Of a DNA stretch of 64,000 nucleotides, positions 1-13,202 are shown one piece after another (the stretch's first letter is position 1; every line of letters starts with the position of its first letter). The stretch lies in NCBI GenBank assembly GCA_963377175.1, contig CAUJNA010000189.1:236546-300545 (forward strand), written 5' to 3'. Both the position numbers and the translations under genes were made by a program. The DNA comes from Effrenium voratum. Its lineage: Eukaryota > Sar > Dinophyceae > Suessiales > Symbiodiniaceae. The notes under the pieces are model-generated. The model was not told the DNA's origin, did no database searches, and saw only the letters and a program-made list of their open reading frames with translations.

Positions 1-3000
1 GTGCTTCGGGGGTGCTTCGCGTGTGCTTCGGGGTGCTCTTCGGGGCGCTCTTCGGGCTGCTTCGGGGTTGCTCTTCGGGGTGCTCTTTGGGGCGTGCTTC
101 GCGGTGCTGTTCGGGGCGCTCTTCTTTGGGGGGTGGGTGCGGGGTGCTCTTTGGGGGGCGCTCTTCCGGACGGGGGGCGCTGTTCGCGGGGTGCTCTTGA
201 AGGGGAGGCGCTCTTCGGGGGTTGCTCTTCAGGGGGTGCTCGTTGTGGCGCAGGGTGCGTTGGGGTGTGTCGGAGATGCATTGGGGTGCTTCGGGGCGCT
301 TCGTGCTTCGGTCGCTGTGCTTCGGTCGGTGTGCTTCGTGGGTGTGCTTCGTGGGTGGCTGCGGTCGGTGTGCTTCGGTCGGTGTGCTTCGGTCGGTGCG
401 CTTCCGTCGGTGTGCTTCGGTCAGTGTGCTTCGGTCGCTGTGCTTCGGTCGCTGTGCTTCGTTCGGTGTGCTTCGGTCAGTGCGCTTCGGTCGCTGTGTG
501 CTTCTATCGGTGTGCGCTTCGGACGTTGCGCGCTTCGCTCGGCGTGCGCTTCGGTTGGTGTTCTTCGGTCAGTGCGCTTCGGTCGGTGTGCGCCTCGGTC
601 GGCGTGCGCTTCGGTCGGTGTGCGCTTCGGTCGGGGTGCGTCGGTCGGTGCGCTTCGGTCGGTGTGCTTCGGTCGGTGTGCTTCGGTCGGTGTGCTTCGG
701 TTGGTGCGCTTCGTTTTGTGTGCTTCGGTCAATGTGCTTCGGTCGGTGTGCTTCGGTCGGTGTGCTTCGGTCGGAGTGCTTCGGTCGGTGTGCTTCTGTC
801 GGTGTGCTTCGTTCTGCGTGCTTCGGTCAATGTGCTTCGGTCGATGTTCTTCGGTCGGTGTGCTGCGGTCGCTTCGGTCGGTGTGCTTCGGTCGGCGCGC
901 GCTTCGGTCGGTTTTCTTCGGTCAGCGCGCTTCGGTCGGCGCGCGCCTCGGTCGGCGCGCGCCTCGGTCGGCGTGCGCTTCGATCGGTGCGCGCTTCGGT
1001 CGGTGCGCTTCGGTCGGTGCGCTTCGGTCGGTGTGCTTCGGTCGGTGTGCTTCGGTCGGCGTGCTTCGGTCGGTGTGCTTCGGTCGGCATGCTTCGTTCG
1101 GTGTGCTTCGGTCGGCGTGCGATACGGTTGGTATTCTTCGGTCAGTGCGCTTTTCAGTGTACGCCTCGGTCGGTCTGCGCTTCGGTCGGTGCGCGCTTCG
1201 GTCGGTGTCCTTCGGTCGGTGTTCTTCGGTCGGTGTGCTGCGGTCGGCGCACTTCGGGCGGTGTGCTTCGGTCGGCACGCGCTGCGGTCGGTTTTCTTCG
1301 GTCAGCGCGCTTCGGTCGGCGCGCGCCTCGGTCGGCGTGCGCCGCGGTCGGCGTGCGCTTCGGTAGGTGCGCTTGGGTCGGTGTGCTTCGGTCGGTGCGC
1401 TTCGGTCGGTGTGCTTCGGTCGGTGTGCTTCGGTCGGTGCGCTTGGGTCGGTGTGCTTCAGTCGGTGTGCTTCGGTCGGTGTGCTTCGGTCGGCGTGGTT
1501 CGTTCGGTGTGCTTCGGTCAGTGTAATTCGGTCGCTGTGTGCTTGAGTCGGCGCGCGCTTTGGTTGTTGCGCGCTTCGGTCGGTCTGCTTCGGTCGGTGC
1601 GCGCTTCGGTCGGTGTGCTTCGTTCGGTGTGCTTCGGTCGGTGTGCTTCGGTCGGCGCGCTTCGGTCGGTGTGCTTCGGTCGGTGCGCTTCAGTCGGTGT
1701 GCTTCGGTCGGCGTGCTTCGTTCGGTGTGCTTCGGTGAGTGTGCTTCGGTCGCTGCGCGCTTCGGTCGGTGCGCGCTTCGGTTCTTGCGCACTTCGGTCG
1801 GTGGGCGCTTCGGTCGTTGTGCGCTTCGGTCGGCGTGCGCTTCGGTCGGTGTTATTCGGTCGGTGTTCTTCGGTCGGTGTTCTTCGGTCGGTGTGCGCTT
1901 CGGTCGGTGTTCTTGAGGCAGCGCGCTTCGGTCACTGTGCGCCTCGGTCGGCGCGCGCTTCGGTCGGTGCGCGCTTTGGTCGGTTTGCTTCGGTCGGTGT
2001 GCTTCGGTCGCTGTGTGCTTCGGTCGGTGCGCGCTTCGGTCGGCGCGCGCTTCGGTCGGCGCGCGCTTCGCTTGTTGAGCGCTTCGCTCGGCGCGCGCTT
2101 CGGTCGGTGTTCTTCGGTCGGTGTTCTTCGGTCGGTGCGCGCTTCGGTCGGCGTTCTTCGGTCGGTCTTCTTCGGTCGGTGTGCTTGGGTCGGCGTGCGC
2201 TTCGGTCGGTGTTCTTCGGTCGGTGTGCGCTTCGGTCGGTGCGCGCTTTGGTCGGTGTTCTTCGGTCGGTGTGCTTCGGTCGGCGCGCGCTTCGGTCGGT
2301 GTTCTTCGGTCGGTGTTCGTTGGTCGGTGTGCTTCGGTCGTTGCGCGCTTCGGTCGGCGCGCGCTTCGGTCGGTGTGCGCTTCGGTCGGTGCGCGCTTCG
2401 GTCGGTGTTCTTCGGTCGGCGTTCTTTGGTCGGTGCGCGCTTCGGTCGGCGCGCGCTTCGGTCGGTGTTCTTCGGTCGGTGTTCTTCGGTCGGTGTGCGC
2501 CTCGGTCGATGCGCGCTTCGGTCGGTGTTCTTCGGTCGGTGTTCTTCGGTGGGTGTGCGCTTCGGTCGGTGCGCGCTTCGGGCGGCGTTCTTCGGTCGGT
2601 GTTCTTCGGTCGGTGTGCGCTTCGGTCGGTGTGCACTTCGATCGGTGTTCTTCGGTCGGCGTTCTTCGGTCGATGCGTGCTTCGGTCGGTGCGCGCTTCG
2701 GTCCGTGTTCTTCGGTCGGTGTGCGCTTCGATCGGTGTTCTTCGGTCGGTGTTCTTCGGTCGGTGTTCTTCGGTCGGTGTTCTTCGGTCGGCGCGCGCTT
2801 CGGTCGGTGTTCTTCGGTCGGTGTTCTTCGGTCGGTGTGCGCTTCGGTCGGTGTTACTCGGTCGGCGCGCGCTTCGGTCGGTGTTCTTCGGTCGGTGTTC
2901 TTCGGTCGGCGCGCGCTTCGATCGGTCTTCTTCAGTCGGCGCGCGCTTCGGTCGGCGTTCTTCGGTCGGTGTTCTTCGGTCGGTGTGCGCTTCGGTCGGT

Positions 3001-3377
3001 GTTCTTCGGTCGGTGTTCTTCGGTCGGTGCGCGCTTCGGTCGGCGCGCGCTTCGGTCGGTGTTCTTCGGTCGGTGTTCTTCGGTCGGTGTGCGCTTCGGT
3101 CGGTGTTCTTCGGTCGGTGTTCTTCAGTCGGTGTTCTTCGGTCAATGTGCGCTTCGGTCGGCGCGCGCTTCGGTCGGTGTTCTTCGGTCGGTGTTCTTCG
3201 GTCGGTGTGGGCTTCGGTCGGCGCGCGCTTCGGTCGGTGTTCTTCGGTCGGTGTTCTTCGGTCGGTGTTCTTCGGTCGGTGTTCTTCGGTCGGTGTTCTT
3301 CGGTCGGCGCGCGCTTCGGTTGGTGTTCTTCGGTCGGCGCGCGCTTCGGTCGCTGTGCTTCGGTCGGTGTGGTTCAG
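1..3377. repeat. GC-rich 12/14-bp satellite array
   Basis: Tandem array built on the core CTTCGGTCG joined by short spacers. The main units are 12-mers (GTGCTTCGGTCG, GTTCTTCGGTCG) and 14-mers (GTGCGCTTCGGTCG, GCGCGCTTCGGTCG). The first 300 bases are irregular (GGGTGCTCTTCGGGGCG-like); from about 300 to 2,100 the GTGCTTCGGTCG form dominates; from about 2,100 the GTTCTTCGGTCG form alternates with the 14-mers in a loose higher-order pattern. The array reaches the left edge of the window, so its full length is unknown. Because units lack stops, several frames on both strands stay open for hundreds of codons (Ser-Val-Gly-Arg-Cys-Phe type, or Thr-Glu-Ala-His-Arg-Pro-Lys type on the minus strand). 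I read these as by-products, not genes. Confidence 0.95.
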
Positions 3378-3428
3378 GATGCTTCGGGATGCTTCGGGAT
3401 GCTTCGGGATGCTTCGGGATGCTTCAGG
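3378..3428. repeat. 10-bp minisatellite closing the satellite array
   Basis: About five copies of a 10-mer (GGATGCTTCG) directly follow the 12/14-bp array. The unit keeps the GCTTCGG word of the larger satellite but has a new period, so this looks like the degenerate or newly amplified edge of that array. Confidence 0.85.
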
Positions 3429-3429
3429 C

Positions 3430-6400
3430 TTCAGGAGCCAAAATGCCGAGGAAATCCCAATAATTTCTTGCATAGAGAATGGGGAATTTGTATTTGTCCA
3501 AAGATGAAAACTCTCGGGGCAAGTTGGCAAGGTGCATCTCTCACAAAGCAATGTCAACCATGCTCTCCACCTGAGCGCAGTTCCCCATGCACTGCGCCCG
3601 TGCAAACGCCCGCGCAAACTTGCAACCATGGAGTAGGGAAAATCAAATACTCAGGACATGATCAAACTGCTAATATGCTGGTTGGTGTTTCACGCTAGTG
3701 TATCGACTGGCTCTTACACTATGATTCTCGCGATATGCGCGGTGCGTATCATCTCTGCGCCCCGCGATTCGTCTGTCAGGAACACAGACCTCCAAAACGG
3801 CCACGACATGGCATGTGCAACGAGCACTGACTCAGGGCAAGTACTCTAAACAAAGAACGTGGCAGATTTAGCTTGAGAGTCTAATTGCGGTGTAACGCAT
3901 CGCGCATCTTGAAGCGTTGGGTCCGTGGGATCTTCACACAGGTTTTTCTTGGATGAAAACTCACTGGTCAAATGTCCACTGTCCTTCCGCTCCTAGTTAG
4001 TGAATGGAGCAGCAACGCCAGCTGGTGGCTTGCATTTGGGGCCCAAACGCAACCCGCCACTTTTAGGGGTCCAAAACCGATGCCATTTCTGTTGACGGCC
4101 GTCAGCTACTGTTCAACATAGAAATAAAGCCAACAAAGCCCAAGCGGAGCGCCGCCTGTGGCGACACGCAGCCCGCAGCCCGGGAGAAACCTGCGGCTGA
4201 TGCCCTTTGGCACTTTCAGTCGCACAGGCAGGCACCGCTGATCCGCGCTCGTTTGGGATCGGGTGGCTGGCCTCAGGGCTGACCCATGCTCGATGCACGC
4301 TGCCTTTCCAAGTTGAGGGAGCCTTTGCAATTCACTGCTAGCAATGATATCGTTCTTCCTGCCCTTCCAGCCCCTTTCCTTTCTAGTGGGCAAACAGATG
4401 AACAGCTGGCTGCAAATGCGTGGCCACCTCCGAGCACCAGACAGCGCATATGCTTTGGCTGGCAGACGCGGCGTGACGACAACAGCCTCCTAGCGTAAAT
4501 CTGACACGAACTCCAGAGGGATGGGGCGCTTGGAAAAGCCTTGCCGAACCTGGAAACACCTGCCAAAAGCCTGGGATTTGTTTGGGGAAAGCTCCTGCGG
4601 CCTGGACTGAAAACCGGCCGCCCGCATCTGGCTGTGGCCTGGCAGCACCTGGCGAGAGTTCGGGTGAACTGAGGAAATGAGTGTCAATATCAATTGTCTA
4701 CATTGTCTTGAGTCGTCTGCACATTCAGCGGCCAAGGCCCAACGAGCTGACTTTGGTTGACAAGGCACGTTGACAGATTGCAAAACAAATAGAAGATTTG
4801 CAACGCCACCTGTTGCAGCCACACCTCGAAGCGGTGGTCCCTGTGAGGTGCACAGGCCATCGCTCTTCGATTGCCGGATTTGACAGTCCCCAGGGATGCG
4901 AAACTGTTCGGAATGAAGCAACCATGTTTTTCGTGCATGTGACTGTCAGCAAGTGTGGGTCTGAGTGATCTGCAACACTTGCTTGCATGACACCTTGAAG
5001 CAAGACAGCCAAGCCATCATGCACAGAATTGCCAGTGTCAATGCTGACAGAATGTCAACGTACAAATATCAAAACAAGAGAGCAAGGGAAACACACAGAA
5101 CGCGGCTTTTGCCTAAGGGCGAACAGCTCCTCCAACAGCAGCAAAAGAGCCTGCGTTTGCAAGTCAAGGCGTGCAACCAAGATGCTGCCCACGCAGAAAC
5201 TGGTGCACAAAATGTCGCTTGACCCTCAAGGCTCAAAGGTTTGAGGGTTTTCAGAATTTGCCTGCCGCTCCGCATGTTGAGAGCGGTCGTGCTCCACCAG
5301 CACCGGGGACAAAAGCCTCACAACAAGTCGGGCATGTTGCCAAGAACATGCTGACACGCTGCGGCACTCTCAGGGGCGAAAGGTCTACGAACCCCTGCGC
5401 CACGGTCCAGCCTGAAGTCGCTGTCGGCCTCACCAAAGCCGCACACGCGCTGGATCGCGAAGCCCTGGCATGGAATGCAATTGCTCCCTCCCGGTTTGCA
5501 GCGGCACTTTTGCTTAGTTGTAGAACTTATGGGACGGGCCTTTACATACACAGATTTTCCGCATCCCGTGCGCATCAGCTCATCACATGAGACAGGACCG
5601 CGACAGCAACCATGTCCAGAACAGTGCCTTGCTCTGTGCAAACAAACACTTGCTGCGCCATCATGTCAAATCAATGTCCAGGTATTCACCTCCAAGATAC
5701 AGTTGCAGCATGATGGCCGAGATCTCTTGTGGTGGAATCCCAGCCCACAGGCTGTATATTCTCAAGGCTCCCAAAAAGGATATCCCAGTACCGGTTTCGT
5801 CGACTCCGTCGACTCCCATTCCTCGGAGGCAAGACTGCAGCTGGACCACGCGGCGATGGAACGGGATGTGAGGCTCTGGTACACCTGGCCATTGGCTCCG
5901 CAAGGTTTGTGCAAGGAGCCGAATCCTCGGCATCACGTAAGCAGAGAGAGAGGGACGAAACTAAGGCATTCGATCGACACAGCCTCCTCGGAGTGGTACA
6001 GCTCCGAGCGCGCCTCGAAAAGATGCGCAAAGCGGTCTTTCGCATGTGGCAATGGGCGGTGTCTCGAAAGCGCCGTTTGAATCACATTCCGCGTGTCTCA
6101 AAATGCTCAAAGCAAAAGCTGCATCGATCTCGCAATGCGCCTGTGCGACAGCAATGGGCTTCCAAGCACCTGCCCAGCTCCCTCTGTCTACGACTGTCTG
6201 CGAATCTCAGTCTGCCCAAGATCTACGAATCTCACGCTGCAACGGACTCGATCTGACTGGATGAGGCCAAGCCAAGATTGGAAAACGCCATTCTGCAACC
6301 ACTTGTTTGCCAACGACTTGCTCAGTCTTTTGCCAACGCAATGCGTGACATACCTTCTCCCATCCGTCCTGGAAGGCAAAGCACCTCAAGGACCTCGAGC

Positions 6401-7900
6401 AATATTGACACTCAATACTCTGAATGTCTCTGAACCGGCTCGCGTTCGCGCACCCCTGCCAGCCCCCGTTCGCTAGGTTTGCCAAAAAAAGGTACATGTG
6501 CCAGTCAACGCTAGCAACGGGAATAGACTCCTAGAGGAGCGCGCATGCTGAACCCCACATGTTGGTGTGACAAAAGCAGCTTCCGGGCACAAACCGCCAT
6601 TCAAAGTGGGCCCCCCCAATGCAAAAACTGCGGTAAGATCACGGATTGGTGCAAGATGCAAATTCGCACCCGCTGCAAACACATCTTCCAATATTGAATT
6701 CCGGAATTCCGGACTGCACATGAAGCGCTAGAAATCAAGCCTTGCAACCGGCGAACCGAAAATTTTGCTAACGTCGTCAGCTCATCTTGCGCTGCCTGTC
6801 AACAGAAAACGGCTTTGACAGCCTGACCATATGTCACATGATTCAGGACTTGCGTCCAAGTTTTTTGACTGGAGGAACATCCAACATGTAGAAGAAGTAG
6901 AAACGAGAGAAAAGTGGCAAAGTAGCGCCGTACACATAACCGGCTAGTCAAACCTTTGCCATGTTGTTCTTTCACACTTGTTCAACTTCTCCAAACGTTT
7001 TGGCTTTTCCTACCACATCTCCAACTTTCGATGTTAGAGCCTTTGGACTCTTCATATTGTGCGCTCTTTGACAGTTCAGCTTCTATCAAATTGATGGGAC
7101 ACTAAAGCTTCTTTGTTGCGGGGGGGGCGAAGGGGTATGCTTTCCAACCTGCTGGCTTGTTTGTTACGATACAGCAAGAATCAATGATGCCATGATCATG
7201 CCTAAATGTTTTAAATTAATTAAATTTTAAGCAAAGCCATTCAGGACAAGCGCGCTCACAATGTTGCCCCATAATTGAAAAGCTCCACAAAGTTGTGAAC
7301 CTACGTACAGTTTCAACAAACGCAACAAGAGAAGAATTGACCAACCGTGGACTGATGTACATATTGGAACATACTGTATGTATAACACATGTATACATAT
7401 ACAAAACCAGTACTGAAGCGAAGACTTGCAAAGATTGTGGCAGCAACTGCTTCAAATGGTATTGCTGTATGTGATAAACAGGGTCGATGCATTATGTGAT
7501 CATCTCTCAGGGTTACAAACATTCCCGTCAGCACATTGTCTGAAATCAACTCGTAGTGGCTACATGATACCAACCAGATCTGGAAAACGTGCTCGAAGAA
7601 TATCACACACAAAATATTTAATCAACGGGATTTGGGCAGCCTCAAAGTACGGAGATTTGCATGTCTTTACAACATGGCCAATGATGAATTCTTGGGAGAC
7701 GGAAAGTAAGGGACGTCGCTGGTGAGCATGCTACTTTCGAACCGGCAAGCCGTGCAACCTTGTTCTCCCAAAATGTTGGCTTGCTCGGCCTCTTGCGTAT
7801 GCACCACTAGAAGCACGGGTGGCCAGAAAGCATAATGGAAAGTGACCAAAGACAAGCAAAGCGAGCCGACATGCAGGGGTGCCAGTGGAGTGGTTGCTCA
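3430..7900. other. Single-copy sequence, no supportable gene
   Basis: No frame here shows a recognisable domain, and the open frames are short and occur about equally on both strands. The first bases (around 3,437-3,460, minus) weakly resemble a spliced leader but with several mismatches. The segment 6,700-7,650 is more AT-rich than its surroundings. Two weak minus-strand stretches (4,490-4,921 and 5,661-5,936) have protein-like composition but no motif I can name. Confidence 0.6.
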
Positions 7901-7913
7901 CGAGTTGCTGTTG

Positions 7914-8103
<190 letters not shown>

Positions 8104-8203
8104 NNNNNNNNNNNNNNNNNNNNNNNNNNNNNNNNNNNNNNNNNNNNNNNNNNNNNNNNNNNNNNNNNNNNNNNNNNNNNNNNNNNNNNNNNNNNNNNNN
8201 NNN
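8104..8203. other. Assembly gap of exactly 100 N
   Basis: One hundred undetermined bases separate a GCGT repeat from a GT repeat. The round number indicates a conventional placeholder for a gap of unknown size. Sequence on either side is simple repeat, which explains the failure to assemble. Confidence 0.97.
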
Positions 8204-8995
<792 letters not shown>

Positions 8996-9350
8996 TGTGT
9001 GTGGGTGTGTGGGTGTGTGGGTGTGTGTATGTGTGGGTGGGTGCCTGCGTGCGTGCGTGCGTGCGTGCATGTGTGTGTGTGCCTGCGTGCCTTTTGCATT
9101 CAGCACCCAGCTGTCGCATGTCTCAACTCTTGCCACGGCAGGCCAAAGCAAATAAAGCCGACATGTGTGTGTGTGTGTGTGTCACAATTGCGCATGTGCG
9201 TGCGGCTGCGCTACCGCGGATATCTGCAAATTTTGCCCTTCTGTGACTGATAAGCTTCGGTGCTGCGAGCTCTGTGCGCTTGCGCGCGGTTGCTGTTGCG
9301 CGCGTGCGCGCGTGCGTGCGTGCCTGCGTGTGTGCGCGTGCGTGCGCGAG

Positions 9351-9387
<37 letters not shown>

Positions 9388-9411
9388 GCGTGTGTGTTTG
9401 TGTGGGTGTGG

Positions 9412-9444
<33 letters not shown>

Positions 9445-9480
9445 CATGTGTGTGTGTGTGTGCGTGTGCGTGTGTTTGCG
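8996..9480. repeat. Mixed GT / GCGT microsatellites with short unique spacer
   Basis: GT and GCGT tracts (8,996-9,088, 9,163-9,182, 9,296-9,480) flank a short unique spacer (about 9,089-9,162 and 9,183-9,295). The spacer contains the left arm of the inverted repeat described separately. Confidence 0.9.
9145..9288 (+). repeat. Left arm of a long inverted repeat
   Basis: This segment, containing AATAAAGCCGACATGTGTG and GCGGATATCTGCAAATTTTG, reappears in reverse complement at about 10,003-10,145. The two arms differ at scattered positions and in the length of their internal GT tract. The arrangement resembles a foldback or MITE-like structure, although no clear terminal target duplication is visible. 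Confidence 0.75.
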
Positions 9481-9799
9481 GTCTTGGCAGTGACCGGCCC
9501 CGGGCTCGAATCCTGCTTGGTCTCCGCGGCCTTTAAGTTAGAAAGTCAGCGCGAAAGTGGCTCACAAAGGGTGCGTTCGTAGCTCCGGCTCAAATCGAAA
9601 GGTTGCCATGTTGCGGTCAGCGCTGCACGCAGAGAACTTGCTCGGAGAAATTGCTCATAGAAACTTGTCCCGAGCTTGCGCAGCATACTTTTGCGTAGCG
9701 CTTGCGCATCGCAACTTGCTTAGAGCACTTGCGCCCGCAGAGCAACGTGCGCTGAACACTTGGGCCGAGCACTTGCGCAGAGCAACACTTGCACAGAGA

Positions 9800-10145
9800 T
9801 CGCAACACCGAAGCTTATCAGTCACAGAGGGGCAAACTTTGCAGATATCCGCAGTAGCACGCGCGCACGCACTGCGCGCAAGTGCACAGAGCTCGCAACA
9901 CCAAAGCTTATAAGTCACAGAAGGGCAAACTTTTCAGGTATCCGCGCTAGCACACACACACGTGCATGCGCGCAAGCCGCGCTAGCACAGACGCACATGC
10001 ACGCGCGCAAGTGCACAGCGCGCAGCGCCGAAGCGTATCAGTCACAGAAGGGCAAAATTTGCAGATATCCGCGGTAGCATACACACGCACGCACGCACGT
10101 GCGCAAGTGTGACACACACACACACATGTCGGCTTTATTTGCTTT
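9800..10145 (-). repeat. Three tandem copies of the inverted-repeat right arm
   Basis: The word containing CAGATATCCGC plus the CAGTCACAGA word occurs near 9,815, 9,905 and 10,030, spaced about 90-120 bases apart. All three are in reverse orientation to the single copy at 9,145-9,288. The last copy is the most complete and includes the CATGTCGGCTTTATTTGCTTT end. Between copies lie CGCAAGTGCACAG-rich stretches. No coding potential is visible. Confidence 0.75.
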
Positions 10146-10198
10146 GACACTCTCAAGCCCGCGTTCCGACTTGGAAAAGTAGCATTTTACTAGCATTT

Positions 10199-10424
10199 CG
10201 CCAATCCTCGCAGAGGGTCGCGCGGCCGCAGTTTTTGCACATCGACCACGCCAATCCACGCAGAGGGTCGCGCGGGCACCACAGAAATCGTAAAAAGTCC
10301 ACAGTTTTTGCACATCGACCACGCCAATCCCCGCAGAGGGTCACACGGGCAAATCAGAAATAGTAAAAAGTCCACCGTTGTTGGACATCGACCACGCCAA
10401 TCCCCGCAGAGGGTGTCATTTTTG
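10199..10424. repeat. Minisatellite, about 73-bp unit, four partial copies
   Basis: CGCCAATCC followed by CGCAGAGGGT recurs at about 10,199, 10,249, 10,323 and 10,396. The two full periods are about 74 and 73 bases and contain TTTTTGCACATCGACCACG and GTAAAAAGTCCAC words; the first copy is shortened to about 50 bases. Confidence 0.85.
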
Positions 10425-10496
10425 CAGGGTGGGTTCGGTCCCACCGCGCCACCTTAAGAGACTAACTAATTACTTTCGTGCCCAAATGTCTCGGGC

Positions 10497-10695
10497 AAGT
10501 TTGGCTGTGTGCTATCTCGTGCAAGTTGTTCTCGTGCAAGTTGGCTCGAGCAAGTTGGCTCGTGCAAGTTGGCGCGTGTAAGTTGGCTGTGCAAGTTGGC
10601 TCGTGCAAGTTGGCTCGTGTAAGTTGGCTCGCGTAAGTTTGGCTGTGCGATAAGGCTGGTGCAAGTTGGCTCGCGCAAGTTTAGCTGTGTGATAA
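10497..10695. repeat. GCAAGTTGGCTCGT minisatellite
   Basis: About a dozen imperfect tandem copies of a 13-16-base unit (GCAAGTTGGCTCGT with variants GTAAGTTGGCTCG and GCAAGTTTGGCTGTG). Copies drift toward the right end, where GATAAGGCTGG replaces part of the unit. Confidence 0.9.
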
Positions 10696-10699
10696 GGCT

Positions 10700-12190
10700 G
10701 GCGATTTTACCGCAAGAATCGCAATGCTTTCGGGACTTTCTTTCTGAAAAAAGAATGCGCTCTGTGACCATTCACAAGTATTTCGGGAGTCTGTCCCAAA
10801 AGTTGGAAAAGAAAAGGCGAGCTCAATCTTTTATTGGGGAGGGGCCAAAGGGGTAGGACCCGCGAAGAGGAAACAACCTGGGGTTGAGTAGGGATCGGGA
10901 TGTCCCTGCTTAGCAACTGTAGAACACGAGTCTTTCAGGGGATCTGCGCTAACCGTAGGTCACCATATCAGAAGTAAGGTGTCAGACCAAAACGCGGGCT
11001 TTGCGCCGAACATTGCAAATTCTCAACTTGCGTACGTTGACATGGCTCACACAAAACGGCGATATTGAAGGGCCTGCGTGCCATTGTGGGACGGGGGACT
11101 TCCGTCCATGTTTTGAAGGATCCTTGTGAATCGGTTTGGGGTGTATTGGCCTTTTGCACCCCACTTCTAGCTGGCCGAGTTAGATAGCTGTCACTAGCCC
11201 ATGTTATAGCTCGCTTGTAAGTCCCCCTGCGTGGAGAGACAACTGCAGTGGCTAAACACTTACCAATATGGCCCGATCACCCATAGGTCTTTGTTGCGCT
11301 GGTGCTTTGCTGATCACCGCTTCTGGAATTTGACAATTGCAGGATCATGGCTGTTAGCAAACAAGTTGGATGGCAAATACGCATCTGAGGTTGCCTTTTT
11401 CCGCAGGTCTCAGCCACTGCTGCCAGTTGCCACAGCAAGAAACCAAGGGAGCAAATGTTGTAACGGCTGTTAGGTATCAAGTGTAACAAGTACACCACGC
11501 CTGGTTTGCCTACTGCGTCTGCCTTTCCCTGTCCCGTAGCATGTACTTGCCTTTTTCCTGATTCGTTGTGGGCCAGTGTGAAACTGATGGGAGGGAGGTC
11601 CCATGCCCATAAAGAACTCATATCTGTAACACAAACAGCCAGAACAAAAATGAAAACCAAATTGAGGCGTTGAGTTTCCCCAAGCTTCAGGAACCAGATC
11701 TGAAAACCGACCACGCCTCAAGCCTGCTTCAATCCCATCAGGAACAGGGGAATAATTAAGGGGCATAAGGGCAATAAGACCCTCCACATGCCATCTGGGC
11801 GCCAGGCACGGCTTGTCAACGCGTTGCCCAGGCCAAACTGCCGCTCCAACACAGAATCCCGGAGCGCCGAGCCTGGGAAAGGCAATCCACGCAACACGCA
11901 TGACACCCGCATCAGCCGCGGAACACAACCGCTGGTAGTTAGTGCGCCAGTATGCATGCAACACCTCTCCCACAAAATCTGCAAGCCAAGGGGCAGGTCC
12001 AAAATGCAAGTTGGGGGAGCTCCCAACCCACACCTCCTCCGATCTCACCTTCAACTTCCGTCAAATCAGTGGAGTCAACTCCCAGCAGCAGCGCAATGCA
12101 ACTGCCGGCGTGACACCGCTCACAAACCAAACCGAAAAAGGACCACGGCCCCACTCTGATCCACACCTCCTCAAACTCGCTGGTTCCACT
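10700..12190. other. No supportable gene
   Basis: Open frames up to about 190 codons exist on the minus strand (11,470-12,054) but show no domain, no repeat pattern and no support from neighbours. I see no RNA gene or mobile-element end. Confidence 0.5.
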
Positions 12191-12195
12191 TCGCT

Positions 12196-13202
12196 CTACC
12201 CGTCGTCCGGCGCTCTTTCCATTCTGTGTCTACGGTGTTGGACAAGGTGGGACAAACTTGACGCTAGGGCGCGTGGGTTCTTAAGGCTCACCCTCCCGGG
12301 CCCAATGTCACCGCCGCCAGCTTTAAGGCTCTCAGCTGGCCCCGGCCGTCCTCTTTCCCACTTGGCGTGATCGAGGCTGCGCAACAGGTTATCTTCTGAA
12401 GCGCAAAGCCGCTTCCAACTCTCGGAGGCCGCCAAAGCGTCTGAACTGCAACCCCCACCTTCGCCTCTGCCAGCGGAACAAGCGCCTCGCGCAGAAGACT
12501 GCGCGAAGAAAACCATCGATCTACTGCTGTCACCCCCGTCCTCCCCGGGCCGCCCAGAAGCTCGGAACTAGGAATGAAGCCAAGCCCTTCAGAATAAGCC
12601 TTGGAAATGTGTTTGCGTGCCACGCGCAGCAAAAGCGCGCAGCTGCCACATCCTTGAAGGGCCCCGCTTGCAAACAAATCCTTCGCCTTCTTGTAAGCAT
12701 CTGCGTCTTGGCCTTTATTTCAGGGGCAACATCACTTGTCATTCTCTCTGCGGGCGTCAAGCGTTTAAAAGAGACCCGCGCCAGCAGAAAGCCTCAACCG
12801 GCAGTCCTTGCAATCCACCGCTGGCTGCGTCTCTTGCACATCAAATCAGGACTTCGCAGAGCAGTCTCGTATTTCCAGCAAAGACCAAACAGCAGGGCCT
12901 GACCCGCTTCCAGATTCGCGGGTTGCACGGAGAAGCGTGCTTCAAGTTCCCAGTCCTCTTGAAGGTCGTGCGTGAAGATCCGGGCCCACCTCAGTCGTTG
13001 CTCCTCCCAAATTTCTCCAGCGGCAGTGCAGCCGGAGCGGCGCTCCTTGCTGATCAATCATGTTCAAAGCACCACTGCCAGGCTGGTCGAGCAGCAGGGG
13101 CTTGCGTTTCGTCCTCGTAGTCCACAGAAAGCGTGGCGCAAATCGTCAAGCAACCAATTGCAAGAGACCACCCTGCTGCAGGGCTTCATCCCCACTACTC
13201 TC
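12196..13202 (-). pseudogene. Decayed coding region downstream of a spliced-leader relic, possibly PPR-derived
   Basis: Directly downstream (minus orientation) of the spliced-leader relic at 13,203-13,223. A first ATG lies about 13 bases after the leader but opens only about 42 codons. Further down, protein-like stretches lie in different frames: 13,057-12,794 (with FTHDLQEDWELEARFSVQP), 12,760-12,530 and 12,677-12,288. A short stretch near 12,400-12,470 (SDALAASESWKRL) resembles the first helix of a PPR motif. No frame is intact. The leader implies that this DNA once passed through a trans-spliced mRNA and was reinserted; assigning it to a PPR gene is an inference from weak motifs and the clearer PPR debris at 14.3-15.5 kb. 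Confidence 0.3.

Noticed and set aside
3437..3460. Third spliced-leader copy (CTCGGCATTTTGGCTCCTG on the minus strand)
   Set aside because: Too many mismatches to distinguish from chance.
1..3507. Very long open frames (over 1,100 codons plus strand, about 660 minus strand) across the satellite
   Set aside because: Openness follows from stop-free 12/14-bp units; no domain, start context or non-repetitive sequence supports a protein.
9490..9520. tRNA or tRNA-derived SINE (GGGCTCGAATCC resembles a T-arm)
   Set aside because: No matching anticodon or D arms; the upstream sequence is microsatellite.
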